Source: an uncultured Gammaproteobacteria bacterium
GTDB lineage: Bacteria > Pseudomonadota > Gammaproteobacteria > Arenicellales > Poriferihabitantaceae
Length of the DNA: 64,000 nt
NCBI GenBank assembly: GCA_937992195.1
Contig: CALKKV010000040.1
Span: 1 to 64,000, forward strand
Direction: 5' to 3'
Below the pieces are notes generated by a model. The model saw only the letters and a program-made list of their open reading frames with translations. It ran no database searches and was not told where the DNA came from. A program made the translations under genes and the position numbers. Below are positions 7,618 to 16,883 of the stretch, piece after piece. How positions within the stretch are numbered: position 1 is the stretch's first letter; each line of letters begins with the position of its first letter.

Positions 7618-9630
7618 ATGTCGCTGAACGCACTGATCCCAATGATTTTCGGGATTGCCGGGCTATTTGTAGCCTGGAAGGTATATAACATGATCCTGCA
7701 GCAGCCTGCAGGGGAAGGCAAAGTGGTCGAAATCTCAGACCAGATTCACAAAGGTGCAATGGTTTTTATGCGCACCGAGTATTCCTATCTGGCAGTGTTT
7801 GTCGGCGTGGTTGCCTTACTTCTGTTGATTTCTGATTTGGGTTTTGCCACCATGTTCTCGTTTCTTGTTGGTGCAGCTTGTTCTGCGACAGCAGGATATA
7901 TCGGCATGTATGCGGCAACCCATGCGAATGTACGCACCACCACTGCGGCCAAAGATTCCGGCGCATCGGGAGCGCTTACAGTTGCTTTCTATGGCGGTTC
8001 GGTGATGGGTTTGACTGTCGCTGCGATGGGTCTCCTTGGGGTCGGTCTTTTATATTTGATTTTCGGCGGCGATCCAGAAAGTGCCCATGTAATCCACGGC
8101 TTTGGTATGGGTGCATCCTCGGTGGCGCTGTTTTCCCGTGTTGGTGGCGGTATCTTTACCAAGAGTGCGGACGTTGGCGCTGACCTGGTTGGTAAGGTTG
8201 AAGCGGGTATTCCTGAGGACGATCCAAGAAACCCTGGCGTGATTGCGGACAACGTTGGTGATAACGTGGGTGATGTTGCGGGAATGGGTTCGGATATTTT
8301 CGAATCCTACTGCGGTGCCATGATTGCCTCGATCGCGATTGCTTCAACATTGACTGTTGCTGATTTCGAGGTTCTCGGGGCGCAGTCAACTTTGATGTTT
8401 ACGCCTCTGGCGCTGGCTTCACTGGGAATCTTATGCTCCATCGCGGGTATTTATCTGGTTAAGATAAATGCGGGTAAAGCACCGGAATTAGCGCTAAGAA
8501 TTGGCACCATTGGCGCTACCGTTGTGTTTATGGTGCTAGCCCTTCTGCTGCTGCTAATGATGGGAGTCAGCATGGGTGTCTACGGTGCAGTGGTTGTAGG
8601 TGCGGTCGGAGGTATTCTTATTGGATTGATTACTGAGTACTACACGGGCGGCAAACCGGTGCGAGATATCGCCAAGAGCGGTGAAACAGGCCCTGCTACG
8701 GTAATGATTAGTGGACTGGCCGTAGGGATGGAGTCGGTAGTTGTGCCGCTTTTGATTATTGCCGCTATTATTCTTTCTGCCAGCAGCATGGCGGGACTTT
8801 ATGGGGTCGGTATCGCTGCGGTTGGCATGCTGGCAACTGTGGGTATCACGATGGCGATAGACGCTTATGGTCCAGTTGCTGACAACGCGGGTGGTATTGC
8901 TGAAATGGCGGGTCTTGGGGAAGAAGTGCGTGAAATCACCGATTCTTTGGACGAACTGGGAAACACCACCGCTGCGATTGGCAAAGGTTTTGCCATAGGT
9001 GCTGCGGCGCTGGCAGCACTCGCGATCATCTCCGCATTTATCGCAGAGGTGACCTCAAACCATCCTGACTTTATTCTGCGAATAGATAATCCAAAGGTTT
9101 TGGCAGGCATCTTCCTTGGCGGTGTATTCCCGTTTCTGGTTTCCAGTATCACCATGAAAGCTGTCGGTGCGGCCGCATTTGACATGATTCATGAGATCCG
9201 ACGCCAGTTCCGTGAAATTCCGGGATTGATGGAGGGCACCGCGCAACCCGACTCTGCTCGATGCGTTGATATTGCGACCAAAGCCGCTCTTCGTCGAATG
9301 ATTCTGCCAGGTGTTTTAGCAGTTGGTGCACCGGTTCTTGTGGGCTTTGCTCTTGGCGCTACGGCCCTCGGCGGAATGCTGGCTGGTGCGCTTCTGGGCT
9401 GCGTACTGATGGCGCTGATGATGGCCAATGCTGGTGGCGCTTGGGACAACGCGAAGAAGTATGTTGAGAAAGGAAACCTTGGCGGCAAAGGATCAGATGT
9501 TCACGCTGCTGCAGTGGTCGGTGATACTGTGGGTGATCCGTTTAAAGATACTTCTGGCCCATCAATGAACATCTTGATCAACGTTATGGCGATTGTGAGC
9601 TTGGTTATCGCGCCATTACTTTCGATCTAA
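7618..9630 (+). CDS. hppA: Membrane-bound ion-translocating pyrophosphatase
   Basis: This integral membrane pump couples PPi hydrolysis to H+ (or Na+) export. The 670-residue protein consists of about 16 membrane helices. The family's catalytic signature [11 protein letters not shown] starts near residue 185 and is followed by DNVGDNVGD; the C-terminal mirror motif is [14 protein letters not shown]. The residue that separates the two subfamilies lies in [10 protein letters not shown] (near 448-457): it is Ala452, the type found in K+-dependent enzymes, whereas K+-independent ones carry Lys there. Whether it moves H+ or Na+ cannot be decided here. It is divergent from ppa and convergent with the PPi-phosphofructokinase gene, from which it is separated by a terminator. 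Confidence 0.96.
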   Translation: MSLNALIPMIFGIAGLFVAWKVYNMILQQPAGEGKVVEISDQIHKGAMVFMRTEYSYLAVFVGVVALLLLISDLGFATMFSFLVGAACSATAGYIGMYAATHANVRTTTAAKDSGASGALTVAFYGGSVMGLTVAAMGLLGVGLLYLIFGGDPESAHVIHGFGMGASSVALFSRVGGGIFTKSADVGADLVGKVEAGIPEDDPRNPGVIADNVGDNVGDVAGMGSDIFESYCGAMIASIAIASTLTVADFEVLGAQSTLMFTPLALASLGILCSIAGIYLVKINAGKAPELALRIGTIGATVVFMVLALLLLLMMGVSMGVYGAVVVGAVGGILIGLITEYYTGGKPVRDIAKSGETGPATVMISGLAVGMESVVVPLLIIAAIILSASSMAGLYGVGIAAVGMLATVGITMAIDAYGPVADNAGGIAEMAGLGEEVREITDSLDELGNTTAAIGKGFAIGAAALAALAIISAFIAEVTSNHPDFILRIDNPKVLAGIFLGGVFPFLVSSITMKAVGAAAFDMIHEIRRQFREIPGLMEGTAQPDSARCVDIATKAALRRMILPGVLAVGAPVLVGFALGATALGGMLAGALLGCVLMALMMANAGGAWDNAKKYVEKGNLGGKGSDVHAAAVVGDTVGDPFKDTSGPSMNILINVMAIVSLVIAPLLSI

Positions 9631-9670
9631 AGAGATTTGGTTATGGCCGGAGTTTTCGGCCAGTGAATGT

Positions 9671-9703
9671 AAAAAAGCCGCACTGTTTTGTGCGGCTTTT
9701 TTT
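9671..9703. terminator. Bidirectional Rho-independent terminator between hppA and pfp
   Basis: A 7-bp GC-rich stem (9677-9683 with 9690-9696) with a 6-nt loop has A6 on its left (9671-9676) and T7 on its right (9697-9703), so it can end transcription from both the hppA side and the convergent pfp side. Confidence 0.92.
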
Positions 9704-9746
9704 ATAGTTTTCCTCTTTTACGCTGGCGGCTGGCGAGGAGTCTGAT

Positions 9747-11018
9747 TTAAGAGAGCTTAAAATCTTCCTTTAGCTTTTTATTCACTAGCTTCTTTTTTAA
9801 AGTCACGTAATCCGGCATACCGTTTTTATATGGCGGATAGTCTTCGCCTTTAATCAGTGGTTCAAGATAGGTGCGGCAGCGTTTGGTAATGCCAAAACCG
9901 TCTTTGGTGATATAGTTTCTCGGCATCATCTTTTCTACATTTGCCACGCGGCTTAGATTGGCCGAGCCGATTTTCCACTTGTAGGGCGAGCTGCTAATTC
10001 GCTTGATTGTTGGCATAACTGAATTCTTGCCAGCAATTGCCATCTCGACTGCCGCTTTACCCAATGCATACGCTTGTTCGACGTCGCTTTGCGAAGCAAT
10101 ATGTCTGGCAGCGCGTTGCATATAGTCAGCTACCGCCCAATGAAATTTGTAGCCGAGGTCTTGTTTCACCATATTGGCGATCACTGGGGCTACGCCACCC
10201 AACTGTGCGTGACCGAATGCATCGACTAATCCCTGATCGGCCAAGAACTTACCGCTTCGGTCGCGTACGCCCTCGGAAACTACAATAGACACATAGCCGT
10301 ATTGTTTTACTTTTCGTTTGACCTCGGCCATAAATTTCGCCTTGCTAAAGGTAATTTCCGGGAACAGGATAATAATCGGCAGATCATTTTCAACGTCAGC
10401 AGCCAGTCCGCCCGCAGCAGCAATCCAGCCAGCATGGCGACCCATGACTTCAAGCACAAACACTTTTGTTGAAGTTTTGCACATCGAAGCAACGTCAAAA
10501 CTGGCCTCTCGTGTTGAAACCGCAATATATTTCGCCACTGAACCAAAGCCGGGGCAGTTATCAGTGATCGGTAAGTCATTGTCCACGGTTTTTGGAATGT
10601 GAATTGCCTGAATTGGAAATTTCATTTCTTTTGAAAGCTGAGAAATTTTTAGGCAGGTGTCAGCGGAATCACCGCCGCCGTTATAGAAGAAATAGCCAAT
10701 ATTGTGTGCACTGAATACAGAGATCAAACGTTCGTATTCGCGACGATTTTCCTCCAGGCTTTTCAATTTATAGCGGCAAGAACCAAAGGCGCCAGAAGGT
10801 GTGTGGCGCAGGCGGCGAATATCGCGCACTGATTCTTTGCTGGTGTCGATCAGTTCCTCGGTTAAGGCGCCAATGATGCCGTTATTGCCGGCATAGACCT
10901 TGCCGATGTGGTTTTTATTCTTTCTTGCAGTTTCTATGACTCCTGCTGCGGAGGCATTTATCACAGCAGTAACCCCGCCGGATTGTGCATAAAACGCGTT
11001 TTTAGATTTATTGTTCAT
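9747..11018 (-). CDS. pfp: 6-phosphofructokinase, pyrophosphate-dependent type
   Basis: This enzyme interconverts fructose 6-phosphate and fructose 1,6-bisphosphate. The 423-residue protein has the phosphofructokinase fold (GGVTAVINASAAG at the N-terminus, MGRHAGW near 190). Two positions decide the phosphoryl donor: the nucleotide loop reads GGGDS with Asp117 where ATP enzymes have Gly, and the catalytic loop reads PKTVDND with Lys143 where ATP enzymes have Gly. Both are hallmarks of PPi-using enzymes, whose reaction is reversible. It follows the unknown gene at 11025-11387 by only 6 bp and is convergent with hppA. Linkage of PPi-phosphofructokinase with membrane pyrophosphatase is known in aerobic methanotrophs, where the two form an operon. 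Confidence 0.9.
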   Translation of the reverse strand: MNNKSKNAFYAQSGGVTAVINASAAGVIETARKNKNHIGKVYAGNNGIIGALTEELIDTSKESVRDIRRLRHTPSGAFGSCRYKLKSLEENRREYERLISVFSAHNIGYFFYNGGGDSADTCLKISQLSKEMKFPIQAIHIPKTVDNDLPITDNCPGFGSVAKYIAVSTREASFDVASMCKTSTKVFVLEVMGRHAGWIAAAGGLAADVENDLPIIILFPEITFSKAKFMAEVKRKVKQYGYVSIVVSEGVRDRSGKFLADQGLVDAFGHAQLGGVAPVIANMVKQDLGYKFHWAVADYMQRAARHIASQSDVEQAYALGKAAVEMAIAGKNSVMPTIKRISSSPYKWKIGSANLSRVANVEKMMPRNYITKDGFGITKRCRTYLEPLIKGEDYPPYKNGMPDYVTLKKKLVNKKLKEDFKLS

Positions 11019-11024
11019 TATTTA

Positions 11025-11387
11025 TTAGTTCAGTGATTCGGGATCCATGTCGGGTTGCTCCGCTAGTCTTTGCTTTTCATGCTCGGCTTGCACTTCCAGT
11101 ACCGCGGAAACACACTGAGCAAGCGCGTTGTATTCATCTACACCGGTATCGAATTGTTCATGGGGTGTATAGAAAAACTGCGCTCGAAAGCCAAACATAC
11201 CTGTTTTTACTATGATGAAGTTTGCGCCTCGGGCATGCCAAAAAACTGTGGGAAATTCTCGCACCTCATCTTCTCCTTCCAGAGTTAGATCGCTATCCGC
11301 GAGATGAATTTCGATATCTTTTTGATATCTTTGAACTAAAAGTTCTCGAATCGTCGTTATTTCAGTATCGGTAAAATCTAACATCAT
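11025..11387 (-). CDS. Hypothetical protein, upstream partner of pfp
   Basis: I do not recognise this 120-residue soluble protein (119 from the second Met at 11384). It begins MMLDFTDTEITTIRELL, has no membrane segment or signal peptide, and shows an alpha-then-beta pattern with acidic N- and C-terminal parts. The frame stays open upstream to 11579, but that part lies opposite rpmH and is not used. Its stop is 6 bp before pfp on the same strand, so the two are probably co-transcribed, suggesting a role tied to PPi-phosphofructokinase. It is divergent from rpmH with 144 bp between starts. Confidence 0.75.
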   Translation of the reverse strand: MMLDFTDTEITTIRELLVQRYQKDIEIHLADSDLTLEGEDEVREFPTVFWHARGANFIIVKTGMFGFRAQFFYTPHEQFDTGVDEYNALAQCVSAVLEVQAEHEKQRLAEQPDMDPESLN

Positions 11388-11469
11388 GGCGGTTGGAACC
11401 CGGTTTTCAGCGCCGGCGTATTCTACACAATGACCTGGCTTCCGGGCATAAGAATGACAGGGCGATTGC

Positions 11470-11498
11470 TTGAAATTTTCACCTAAACACGGTAGATT
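11470..11498 (+). promoter_or_regulatory. Candidate sigma-70 promoter for rpmH-rnpA
   Basis: TTGAAA (11470-11475) and TAGATT (11493-11498) with a 17-bp spacer lie 33 bp upstream of the rpmH start. This spacing fits a strong ribosomal-protein promoter with a short leader. Confidence 0.5.
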
Positions 11499-11531
11499 CC
11501 GCTCCCCTTTTGAATGACTCGGTACTTCGTC

Positions 11532-11666
11532 ATGAAGCGCACTTTCCAGCCAAGCAACCTGAAACGCAAGCGAACCCATGGTTTCCGCGCTCGAATGAGC
11601 ACACGCGGCGGCAGAGCAGTTATCAACGCTCGTCGTGCTAAAGGTCGAGCGCGTTTAAGCGCCTGA
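11532..11666 (+). CDS. rpmH: 50S ribosomal protein L34
   Basis: This is a 44-codon gene encoding L34, a very basic large-subunit protein. The translation starts [20 protein letters not shown] and ends [10 protein letters not shown], which is the conserved L34 sequence, and the length is the usual 44 residues. It heads the standard rpmH-rnpA-yidD-yidC-mnmE run. dnaA, the usual divergent neighbour in gammaproteobacteria, is not adjacent; an unknown gene and pfp are there instead. Confidence 0.98.
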   Translation: MKRTFQPSNLKRKRTHGFRARMSTRGGRAVINARRAKGRARLSA

Positions 11667-11739
11667 ATTTAAAACGAATTTCGTTATCCAGGTAGATCGC
11701 TGACTGGCGAATTTACAGAGATATAAGCGAAACTCAGTT

Positions 11740-12162
11740 ATGGCCCAGTACGGGCGACAAAATCGTATTCTCACAGGCAGCCACTATAAGGCTGTCTTTA
11801 ATAACCGGCTACGTTTTCACAGCCGGTTTTTTAGTTTTCACTTGCTGCCCAACGATGCCTCCCATTCTCGGTTGGGTATTGCTGTATCAAAGAAAGTGAG
11901 CAAATTAGCGGTGGAAAGAAATCGCATTAAGCGTCAGATTCGGGATTCTTTTCGGTATTATTTGGCGGCAGAATCGGTACAGACCCATGGCACGGACTTT
12001 GTTTTAGTGGCGAAAGCTTCAGTCCAAGGGGCTGACAATCATGAAATTCGGTCAGATTTAGATGAAAACTGGGAAAAGGCGCTGAAATATGCAAAACAGA
12101 CTTCGCAACCCTCTAGAAGGCGCGGTCGTGATAAAAAACCAGACGTTAAAGTGCAGGCGTAG
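11740..12162 (+). CDS. rnpA: Ribonuclease P protein component
   Basis: RnpA is the protein subunit of RNase P, which binds pre-tRNA 5' leaders alongside the catalytic RNA. The 140-residue basic protein contains the RNR motif in VERNRIKRQIRDSFR (about 59-73) and the RFHSRFFSFH beta-strand typical of the family. An extra Arg/Lys-rich tail follows residue 118. It is 73 bp after rpmH and 3 bp before yidD. Confidence 0.95.
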   Translation: MAQYGRQNRILTGSHYKAVFNNRLRFHSRFFSFHLLPNDASHSRLGIAVSKKVSKLAVERNRIKRQIRDSFRYYLAAESVQTHGTDFVLVAKASVQGADNHEIRSDLDENWEKALKYAKQTSQPSRRRGRDKKPDVKVQA

Positions 12163-12165
12163 AAC

Positions 12166-12429
12166 ATGATCAGACGCGCTGTTGTCTCGCTCATTCATGG
12201 TTACAAGCGATTAGTCAGCCCATTTCTTGGTCAAAACTGTCGTTTTCATCCAAGCTGTGCCAACTATTGTGCCGAAGCCGTCGAAAAACATGGTGTCTTG
12301 AAGGGTTTTTTTCTCGGAATTAAACGCATATTTAAGTGCCAACCATGGCATGGAGGAGGGTATGATCCGGTGCCGGAAAAATTCCGGTTTATTGGGTCGG
12401 ACCTTGCAGTGGATCGAGAGCCTGATTAG
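12166..12429 (+). CDS. yidD: Membrane protein insertion efficiency factor YidD
   Basis: YidD is a small inner-membrane-associated protein that helps YidC-dependent insertion. The 87 residues carry the family pattern: an amphipathic N-terminus (SLIHGYKRLVSPFLG), then CRFHPSCANYCAEAVEKHG with conserved cysteines, and CQPWHGGGYDPVP. The start is 3 bp after the rnpA stop, and yidC follows 98 bp later. Confidence 0.96.
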   Translation: MIRRAVVSLIHGYKRLVSPFLGQNCRFHPSCANYCAEAVEKHGVLKGFFLGIKRIFKCQPWHGGGYDPVPEKFRFIGSDLAVDREPD

Positions 12430-12527
12430 ACCAGTTGCTGAGTATAAAAAGCGACTTCTGGAAATAAAGAGACTGCTGGGAAAATATTCCGAGCAACAAG
12501 AAATATAGATTAACTAAGTAAAATTAG

Positions 12528-14219
12528 ATGGATTTCAGACGCATTATTCTGTTCGGAGCCCTCGGGCTTGTGCTTGCCATGATTTGGCAGTCTTGGGTGC
12601 AGTTCCAGATTGATCATGACCCAACCAATCCTGCATCACCCGCGGCGCAACAGGCGGCGGCAAATTCATCTGGTGTAGATGATGTTCCGGACGCTCCAGC
12701 CATCACCACATCCGATGTGCCCCAGGCGACAAGCGTGATTGAAGGCGGCGCATCTGTAGATGATACAAGCAGTAGTCAAGGTCAGATTATCAATGTAAAG
12801 ACTGATTTCGTAAATGCGTCGATCTCCACTAAAGGGGGTGACATTGTATTTCTGGAATTGATCAAGCACCCAATCAGCGTAGAGCAACCCGACCAGGGTA
12901 TTGAGTTACTGCACAAAGACACTTCAGGTCTCAATATCGTCCAGAGCGGGCTAATCGGTACCGATCGCGAGTATCCTAACCACAGCATCGAGTTCACCAG
13001 CAGTCAAACCGAAGTTGAACTCGATGGCGAAGGTAAGGCAGAAGTCATACTGAACTGGACTGCACCGGATGGTGTGAGCTATCAAAAGGTGTATACCTTT
13101 AGGGAAAGTAGCTACCACGTTGACGTTGAATTTCGCGTGGACAATAACATCGAAAGTAACTGGACGGGCTTTTTCTACGGTCAACTTAAGCAGACAGCCG
13201 TTGTCCAGGAAGGGTCGATGGGCTTTCTCGGCAGACTACCGAGCTATAGTGGCGCGGCAATCTACACTGCAGAAGATAAGTACGACAAGATAGACTATTC
13301 AGACATCAGTGATGGACCGCTAAATTTATCGACAACGGAAGGTTGGGTTGCGATGTTGCAGCACTATTTTGTGACAGCATGGTTGCCAGAGGGGTCGAGT
13401 GGTTATCAGCTGTATTCTGGGGTCAGTCGTAATGAACTCGCGCCAGAATATCGCATTGGGTTTAAACATACTGAGCCGGTGTCGATTGCAGCAGGGCAGT
13501 CCGGAACAATCAATAGCTCGTTATTTGTTGGTCCTAAAGAGCAAAAAAGATTGAATGCTTTGGGCGTGCCTGGAATTGAGCTCACTGTTGACTATGGTTT
13601 TCTGACCCCCGTTGCTGATCCGTTGTTTTGGCTACTAACCAAGATTCATGGATTTGTAGGTAACTGGGGATGGGCGATTATTTTGTTGACAGTTCTGGTT
13701 AAGGCAGTGTTCCTGCCTTTGTCTGCTGCAAGCTATAAGTCCATGGCAAAGATGAAGAAACTACAGCCTCGACTCACCACGCTCAAAGAGCGGTATGGCG
13801 ACGATAAGCAAAAGTTTCAGCAGGAAATGATGAAGCTTTATAAGACAGAGAAAGTGAATCCTGCAGGTGGTTGCTTACCTATTCTGGTTCAGATACCGGT
13901 TTTTATCGCTTTGTACTGGGTGCTTCTTGAAAGTGTTGAGTTGCGCCAAGCTGACTTTATGCTGTGGTTGAACGACCTTTCATTGCCTGATCCTTATTAC
14001 GTGTTGCCACTTATCATGGGCGCTTCGATGCTGGCACAACAGCTGCTAAACCCTGCTCCGCTCGACCCACTGCAAAAGAAGATCATGACGGCGCTACCGG
14101 TAGTATTTACCGTATTTTTCCTTTGGTTCCCTGCGGGACTGGTTCTTTATTGGGTGGTGAATAACCTGTTATCCATTGCACAGCAATACTTCATCACAAA
14201 GAAGTATCAGAACGCCTGA
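12528..14219 (+). CDS. yidC: Membrane protein insertase YidC
   Basis: YidC inserts and folds inner-membrane proteins with or without SecYEG. The 563-residue protein has the Gram-negative architecture: a first membrane helix (about 5-22), a large periplasmic beta-domain (about 55-350), and five-helix insertase core from about 355 with the cytoplasmic coiled hairpin MAKMKKLQPRLTTLKERYG and the NPAGGCLP turn. The last 44 bp overlap the start of mnmE, implying translational coupling. Confidence 0.97.
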   Translation: MDFRRIILFGALGLVLAMIWQSWVQFQIDHDPTNPASPAAQQAAANSSGVDDVPDAPAITTSDVPQATSVIEGGASVDDTSSSQGQIINVKTDFVNASISTKGGDIVFLELIKHPISVEQPDQGIELLHKDTSGLNIVQSGLIGTDREYPNHSIEFTSSQTEVELDGEGKAEVILNWTAPDGVSYQKVYTFRESSYHVDVEFRVDNNIESNWTGFFYGQLKQTAVVQEGSMGFLGRLPSYSGAAIYTAEDKYDKIDYSDISDGPLNLSTTEGWVAMLQHYFVTAWLPEGSSGYQLYSGVSRNELAPEYRIGFKHTEPVSIAAGQSGTINSSLFVGPKEQKRLNALGVPGIELTVDYGFLTPVADPLFWLLTKIHGFVGNWGWAIILLTVLVKAVFLPLSAASYKSMAKMKKLQPRLTTLKERYGDDKQKFQQEMMKLYKTEKVNPAGGCLPILVQIPVFIALYWVLLESVELRQADFMLWLNDLSLPDPYYVLPLIMGASMLAQQLLNPAPLDPLQKKIMTALPVVFTVFFLWFPAGLVLYWVVNNLLSIAQQYFITKKYQNA

Positions 14220-15588
14220 TTCGCGAGATTCTGATACCCCCGACAGCAACAGCAACGAAACCATCGTTGCTGTTGCAACCCCGAATGGCCGCGGTGGTAT
14301 CTGCGTTGTTCGGATATCTGGTCCAGATGCAGCAAAAATTGGAAAAGAGCTGGCTGGCAAACTTCCAGCGCCTCGAATATCTGCACTCAGTCATTTCGCC
14401 GATGCGAATGGTCAGGTTCTTGATCAGGGTTTAATTCTCTACTTCCAAAGCCCGCATAGTTACACCGGCGAAGATGTGGTAGAGCTGCAGGGTCACGGCA
14501 GCCCGGTGGTAGCGACGATGCTGCTGCGACGATGTATAGAACTTGGTGCACGCATGGCGCGTCCCGGAGAGTTTAGCGAAAGGGCTTTTCTATCTGGTCA
14601 GCTGGATCTCGCGCAGGCTGAAGCGGTTGCGGATCTTATCGAATCGAGCACTGAATCCGCTGCGCGCTCTGCCCTCAGCTCACTACGCGGAGATTTTTCT
14701 CTTCAGGTGAATAAACTGGTTGAGCAGGTCACGCATTTGCGCATCTATGTGGAAGCGGCAATTGACTTCCCTGATGAGGAGATTGATTTTCTTGCCGATG
14801 TGGAAGTGACGAAACAGCTGTCCGACCTCAAGCAGGAATTTACTTCGCTGCGCGCGTCCATGCGAAGAGGCAAGCTGCTTAGAGATGGACTAAAGGTGGT
14901 GTTGGTTGGCGCGCCAAATGCCGGCAAGTCCAGTTTAATGAATCAGTTGGGGAGAGAACAAAGGGCGATTGTCAGCGATATCCCGGGAACCACCCGCGAT
15001 ACCCTGGAACAGCATATAGAGATTGATGGTTTGCCGGTGATCGTTATAGATACAGCGGGGATTCGGGATAGCCAGGATGAGGTTGAAGCCGAAGGTGTAA
15101 GACGTGCTATCAGCGCCAAGCAAGAGGCAGATCTTGTCATATTTGTTTTAGATAGTAGTACCGATAATGCATCTTTAGCTATAAATGAGGCAATGGAGCA
15201 GTTGGATCCCAGGCAAGAAAGCCTGACTATTTACAATAAAATTGATTTAAATCAGAACTTCGGTGTGAAAAGAGAAGGGGATAAAGTTTTTCTCTCTGCT
15301 TTAACCGGTGACGGAATACCGCTGTTACTCAACGCAATTCGTGAGAAAGCAGGGTTCTATGACTCTGATCGTAGTGAGTTTATTGCAAGGCAGCGCCATA
15401 TTGACGCGCTGGATCGCGCGCAAGAGCATGTTTGGCAAGGCGTGGAACAGCTCGAAACTTATCAGGCCGGGGAGCTATTAGCAGAAGAACTAAAGCTTGC
15501 TCAACACGCGCTCGGAGAGATAACCGGTGCAGTGAGCAGTGATGACTTGCTTGGCCTAATTTTTGGCTCATTTTGTATCGGAAAATAA
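14176..15588 (+). CDS. mnmE: tRNA modification GTPase MnmE
   Basis: MnmE with MnmG makes 5-carboxymethylaminomethyl-uridine at wobble U34 of certain tRNAs. In the 470 residues the N-terminal folate-binding domain begins at [14 protein letters not shown] (about 28-41); the GTPase domain shows G1 GAPNAGKSS (245-253), G3 DTAG (292-295) and G4 NKID (354-357); the C-terminus is CIGK with the functional cysteine. No other usual start codon lies between 14176 and the conserved domain, so the gene starts inside yidC (44-bp overlap) and has a Ser/Asp/Asn-rich extension of about 27 residues. A strong hairpin sits at codons 24-34 (14246-14276). MnmG is encoded 2.8 kb downstream, beyond the motor pair. 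Confidence 0.96.
   Translation: MHSNTSSQRSIRTPDSRDSDTPDSNSNETIVAVATPNGRGGICVVRISGPDAAKIGKELAGKLPAPRISALSHFADANGQVLDQGLILYFQSPHSYTGEDVVELQGHGSPVVATMLLRRCIELGARMARPGEFSERAFLSGQLDLAQAEAVADLIESSTESAARSALSSLRGDFSLQVNKLVEQVTHLRIYVEAAIDFPDEEIDFLADVEVTKQLSDLKQEFTSLRASMRRGKLLRDGLKVVLVGAPNAGKSSLMNQLGREQRAIVSDIPGTTRDTLEQHIEIDGLPVIVIDTAGIRDSQDEVEAEGVRRAISAKQEADLVIFVLDSSTDNASLAINEAMEQLDPRQESLTIYNKIDLNQNFGVKREGDKVFLSALTGDGIPLLLNAIREKAGFYDSDRSEFIARQRHIDALDRAQEHVWQGVEQLETYQAGELLAEELKLAQHALGEITGAVSSDDLLGLIFGSFCIGK
14246..14276 (+). promoter_or_regulatory. Perfect 12-bp stem-loop at the yidC/mnmE junction
   Basis: Positions 14246-14257 are the exact reverse complement of 14265-14276, with a 7-nt loop (14258-14264), 27 bp after the yidC stop and within mnmE codons 24-34. 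There is no T-run, so it is not a classical terminator. It could slow ribosomes, mark an RNA cleavage site or affect coupling; the function is unproven. Confidence 0.55.
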
Positions 15589-15655
15589 AACAAGTTTCTG
15601 ATTAACTGTACCCATTTTAGTATTCGGTATAGGATTCTCTCCTGAAAGCTTCGGA

Positions 15656-15684
15656 TTGTAGCTACCGCCGACGCTCTCTATAAT
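15656..15684 (+). promoter_or_regulatory. Candidate sigma-70 promoter for the motor pair
   Basis: TTGTAG (15656-15661) and a consensus TATAAT (15679-15684) with a 17-bp spacer lie 116 bp before the ATG at 15800. A small hairpin (15709-15715 with 15724-15730) would lie in the leader. This gives the two motor genes their own transcription start after mnmE. Confidence 0.5.
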
Positions 15685-15799
15685 AAGTGTTATCGTAAAG
15701 ATATCTGAGCCCTCAGATTGTTATGAGGGTCTAGGTCGTTCCCGGTTTTTGCTAACTCGACAGGTGAACCCGGGCGACCATTTCGAAACAGGGTTAGAA

Positions 15800-16816
15800 A
15801 TGGCAAAAAAAGAACCAAAAAACACCGATTACACCCGCAATGTACTGATTCAAATCGCCTTGGTTTTGGCAGCTTTGGTCGGCGTGATTGTTTGGCAATG
15901 GCCGGTATTCAGAGAGATCTATATTGACAATCAGGTCAACGCGGTTGGCTGGGCGATAAACGGCGCGATACTATTTCTGTTCCTCACCGGTCTTGCGCAA
16001 CTGGTTATTCGATTTTCTGAATATCGGTATCAGGAAAATGCGTTAAACCGGTTTTTGACCAATATTCGTCAGGATGACGACCCTTTGGAGAGCATAGAGC
16101 AGAGATGCATGATTGCAGAGCGCTATGTAACGTTGGCGCAGCTCAATCGCAGACGCGCCAAAATTAACCACAGCGCACTTGCCGCCACGCTTCATGCCGA
16201 AGAGTCGAGTCGCAATAGCTATCTTAAATTTGTGCAAAGTGTTTTGGTTCTGACTGGTGTCTTCGGAACCATTGTTGCGTTATCTATTTCCCTGCTTGGT
16301 GCATCAGATTTTATTCAAGGTAGCGGCAATACTGAGGGCATGCGGACAATGATATATGGTATGTCCACTGCGCTTTCGACAACAATGTCTGCAATTATTG
16401 CCTATCTTATTTTTGGATATTTTTATATCAAGCTTACCGATACGCAGACTTATTTGATTAGTCGGGTTGAAGAGGTCACATCGACCACGCTATTGCCCCA
16501 CCTGCAGTCGGTACAGGATAAGGTGACAATGGATTATTCAGAGAGTATTCGTGGTGCCACTGAACTGATGCAGCGATTCGACCAATCGCAGAGAATATAC
16601 GCAGAGTCGGCGCAGAATCTTCAACAAACTATGGCGAGATTTCAAGAGTCTTATCGCCCCGAGCTGTCTGATATCAATGTTGAAACCGGGCGCCAGATGC
16701 TGGAACAGCTGCAGGTGATCACGCAGATGCAGCAAGAAACCGCGGTGAGAAGTGAGGAGTCTATGAAGGAAGTGATTCACTTACTGCAGGAAGGATTCCG
16801 TTTGCAGGATAAGTAA
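15800..16816 (+). CDS. MotA/TolQ/ExbB-family proton-channel protein
   Basis: This 338-residue inner-membrane protein has four predicted helices (about 15-33, 49-69, 145-165, 183-205). The third and fourth carry the family's channel pattern: GVFGTIVALSISLLGA, then GMSTALSTTMSAIIAYLIF, matching the GxxGT and AxxTTxxG stretches of TolQ, ExbB and MotA that line the ion path. A cytoplasmic loop (about 70-140) and a helical C-terminal tail (about 210-338) complete it. ATG 15800 is chosen over a TTG at 15749, whose extra residues look non-native. The next gene, 67 bp on, encodes a matching ExbD/MotB-like partner. Which force-using process the pair drives is unknown; it is neither flagellar MotA (no MotA-type loop) nor next to tol/pal or tonB genes. 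Confidence 0.85.
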   Translation: MAKKEPKNTDYTRNVLIQIALVLAALVGVIVWQWPVFREIYIDNQVNAVGWAINGAILFLFLTGLAQLVIRFSEYRYQENALNRFLTNIRQDDDPLESIEQRCMIAERYVTLAQLNRRRAKINHSALAATLHAEESSRNSYLKFVQSVLVLTGVFGTIVALSISLLGASDFIQGSGNTEGMRTMIYGMSTALSTTMSAIIAYLIFGYFYIKLTDTQTYLISRVEEVTSTTLLPHLQSVQDKVTMDYSESIRGATELMQRFDQSQRIYAESAQNLQQTMARFQESYRPELSDINVETGRQMLEQLQVITQMQQETAVRSEESMKEVIHLLQEGFRLQDK

Positions 16817-16883
16817 TTCCTTAACTGAACCTAAGAGCTGAATATGACCGGGCGCACTATGATTTCTCTTATCCCCAGAAACG

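Noticed and set aside
11388..11579. Upstream extension of the unknown gene next to pfp
   Set aside because: It would run antisense through the start of rpmH; the internal Met pair at 11384-11387 is the better start.
11667..11739. Possible DnaA box near rpmH (TTATCCAGG)
   Set aside because: Single near-match without the consensus ending or neighbouring boxes.
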